This document shows positions 62,943 through 64,000 of a stretch of DNA of 64,000 nucleotides, one piece after another. Position numbers and translations under genes: made by a program. Within the stretch, counting starts at the first letter, position 1, and every line of letters begins with the position of its first letter. The stretch is from DATBGO01 sp963695645. GTDB taxonomy: Bacteria > Actinomycetota > Actinomycetes > Streptosporangiales > Streptosporangiaceae. The notes under the pieces were generated by a model. That model did no database searches. It was given only the letters and a program-made list of their open reading frames with translations, and was not told the origin of the DNA. The stretch covers positions 1-64,000 of the forward strand of contig CAVOHC010000014.1 of NCBI GenBank assembly GCA_963695645.1. The letters are read 5' to 3'.

Positions 62943-63008
62943 AGACTGGCGGTCTGTTATGAGCAACTTAACAGACTGTCGGTCTGATCGCAACAGACCG
63001 GAGGTCTG
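62943..63008. promoter_or_regulatory. Three palindromic operators (AGAC-N5-GTCT) between SDR and TetR genes
   Basis: AGACTGGCGGTCT at 62943-62955, CAGACTGTCGGTCTG at 62972-62986 and CAGACCGGAGGTCTG at 62994-63008 share the same inverted core. They fill the 102-nt divergent promoter region, 12 nt from the TetR start and 24 nt from the SDR start. This is the classical layout of a TetR repressor controlling itself and a divergent enzyme gene. Binding is inferred. Confidence 0.82.
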
Positions 63009-63020
63009 TAGACTAGGGGA

Positions 63021-63698
63021 ATGATGTCCTTCCAGCGGGCGCGCAGCGACGAGCAGCGTGCGGAGCGCAGGCGGGTGATCCTGGACACCGCCGCCGCCAT
63101 GCTGGCCGAGATGCCGGTGGAGCAGGTCAGCCTGAACGAGCTGAGCCGGCGAGTCGGCCTGGCGAAGTCGAACGTGCTGCGTTACTTCGAGTCCCGCGAG
63201 GCCGTGCTGCTCGAACTGCTGGACGCCGCGTCGCGGGAGTGGCTGGAGCAGCTCGACGACGCCTTCGCCGCTGCGGTCGACGCCGGAGCGGCGCCGACCG
63301 AGCGCGGCGATCAGCTGGCTGCCGCGATCGCGACCTCGCTGGCGGCCTACCCGGTGTTGTGCGGCCTGATCAGCGCTCAAGCCGCGGTGCTCGAGCACAA
63401 CGTGTCCCCGCAGGTGGCCGCGAAGTACAAGCGCGCGGCGCTCGCGAACATCGCCGTGCTGGCCGGGCTGATTCTCAAGCACGTCGGCGAGCTCGGCGAG
63501 CGCGACGCGTGGCGGTTTGCCGCCGCCGGCGTCATGGTGACCGGCGCCGTGTGGAGCTACGCGCAGCCGTCAGCCGCGATGCTGGCGGCCTATGAGGCCG
63601 ACCCGTCGCTGGCGGCCCTGCGGATCGACTTCACCACTACCTTGCGCGAGACGCTCGAAGTGCTGATCGCGGGACTGCTCGCACGCCCATCGCGCTGA
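63021..63698 (+). CDS. TetR family regulator of the divergent SDR gene
   Basis: 225 aa with AGGGGA upstream of ATG ATG. The HTH is standard: RRVILDTAAAMLAEMPVEQV then SLNELSRRVGLAKSNVLRYF and ESREAVLLELL. The C-terminal domain ends TTTLRETLEVLIAGLL. It most likely represses the SDR gene and itself through the AGAC-N5-GTCT sites. Confidence 0.93.
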   Translation: MMSFQRARSDEQRAERRRVILDTAAAMLAEMPVEQVSLNELSRRVGLAKSNVLRYFESREAVLLELLDAASREWLEQLDDAFAAAVDAGAAPTERGDQLAAAIATSLAAYPVLCGLISAQAAVLEHNVSPQVAAKYKRAALANIAVLAGLILKHVGELGERDAWRFAAAGVMVTGAVWSYAQPSAAMLAAYEADPSLAALRIDFTTTLRETLEVLIAGLLARPSR

Positions 63699-63702
63699 GC
63701 CG

Positions 63703-63834
63703 CGGAAGGTGGCCGCGCAAGATTTGTCAGACCGGGGGCACCATTCGCACCCTCCGCTTCTCGATCGCCTCGCTGGAGCGCTCGGACTCAAACTCACCGT
63801 GACCCTCGCCCCGGACGAGCGCCGCTCGGCGTGA
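63703..63834 (+). pseudogene. Possible remnant of an XRE/HigA-type antitoxin C-terminus
   Basis: An open stretch ends PLLDRLAGALGLKLTVTLAP then DERRSA and TGA. The pattern 'LLDRLAxALGLxLxVxL.P' is common at the end of helix-turn-helix antitoxin-like proteins. No start, HTH or partner toxin is seen. The match is short, so this is a tentative fragment. Confidence 0.3.
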
Positions 63835-63884
63835 TGCGACGCGGTCCCGGAGCGGCGAGGCAAGCTGCCGGTCGATCGAGCGTG

Positions 63885-64000
63885 TCATCCGAGTGGCGGG
63901 ACCATTGCCTCGATGAGGTGCGGGCCCGGTTCCGCGAGCGCCTGCCTGAGCTGCGCGGCGAGCTCGCCAGCGGTCCGGGCCCGGACCGCTGGCACGCCCA
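63885..64000 (-). CDS. Thiamine-diphosphate-dependent enzyme, C-terminal end (partial)
   Basis: The minus-strand frame entering from the window edge encodes GVPAVRARTAGELAAQLRQA then LAEPGPHLIEAMVPPLG and TGA at 63885-63887. This is the usual end of acetolactate-synthase-like or benzoylformate-decarboxylase-like enzymes ('GVpa.rv.t..eL..aL..al...gP.lIe..v'). The body of the gene is outside the window, so the substrate class is not fixed. Confidence 0.75.
   Translation of the reverse strand, partial: GVPAVRARTAGELAAQLRQALAEPGPHLIEAMVPPLG

Noticed and set aside
61986..63482. Extension of the SDR frame to 498 codons
   Set aside because: The upstream part runs antisense through the TetR gene and the triple operator; the SDR domain begins at the ATG at 62918.

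Overview
The window is very GC-rich DNA from an actinobacterium. The lineage evidence is a WhiB-family iron-sulfur regulator of the WhiB7 type, a mycothiol-dependent maleylpyruvate isomerase-like enzyme, actinobacterial small families (DUF4232, DUF1059), frequent GTG/TTG starts and pervasive ATGA/TGATG gene overlaps. No rRNA, tRNA, transposase, integrase or CRISPR array was recognised. The gene mix suggests a soil or filamentous actinomycete; the genus cannot be named from sequence alone.

Layout. 1-3.2 kb: acyl-CoA catabolism (CoA-transferase ends, a crotonase, two coupled acyl-CoA dehydrogenases). 3.4-8.7 kb: a shortened KdpD-like gene pair, a tyrosine phosphatase, an NDP-sugar epimerase, a mycothiol-type enzyme and a serine hydrolase. 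9-18 kb: Lrp regulator, KimA-like K+ transporter, hydroxyacid dehydrogenase, arylamine N-acetyltransferase, KdpE and full-length KdpD. 18-24.8 kb: sulfotransferase, glyoxalase-like protein, OtsA, a repeat-bearing small protein, WhiB7, a universal-stress-like protein and an Acg-type nitroreductase behind a DosR-like box. 25-32.6 kb: ASCH protein, amidase, BBE-type flavin oxidase, DUF4232 secreted protein, quinone oxidoreductase, Nudix hydrolase. 32.6-37.1 kb: a decayed segmental duplication carrying two different toxin-antitoxin modules. 37.7-41.5 kb: amidohydrolase, SnoaL/DUF1059 operon behind paired operators, membrane glycosyltransferase. 41.6-47 kb: kdpFABC with its own kdpE but no adjacent kdpD, plus a tiny leading membrane-protein ORF. 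47.2-48 kb: HAD phosphatase and a 55-aa protein. 48.2-60.4 kb: a synthase-dependent exopolysaccharide locus (secreted deacetylase with tandem binding modules, nucleotide-sugar dehydrogenase, hyaluronan-synthase-like GT2, a lyase plus deacetylase-like fusion, and a LamG protein). 60.4-64 kb: alpha/beta hydrolase, SDR/TetR divergent pair with three operators, and the end of a ThDP enzyme.

Two themes stand out. First, potassium and osmotic adaptation: a KimA-like transporter, a complete Kdp transporter, two KdpE paralogues, one full KdpD, a truncated KdpD and OtsA. Second, minisatellites: 13- to 27-nt tandem arrays sit in intergenic gaps and inside genes, including the linkers of both KdpE proteins, and a 771-bp unit is tandemly triplicated in the deacetylase gene. 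The best candidate for an undescribed system is the 48-60 kb polysaccharide locus, where a HasA/NodC-like synthase is translationally coupled to a membrane-anchored polysaccharide lyase fused to a deacetylase-like domain lacking its usual histidine motif.
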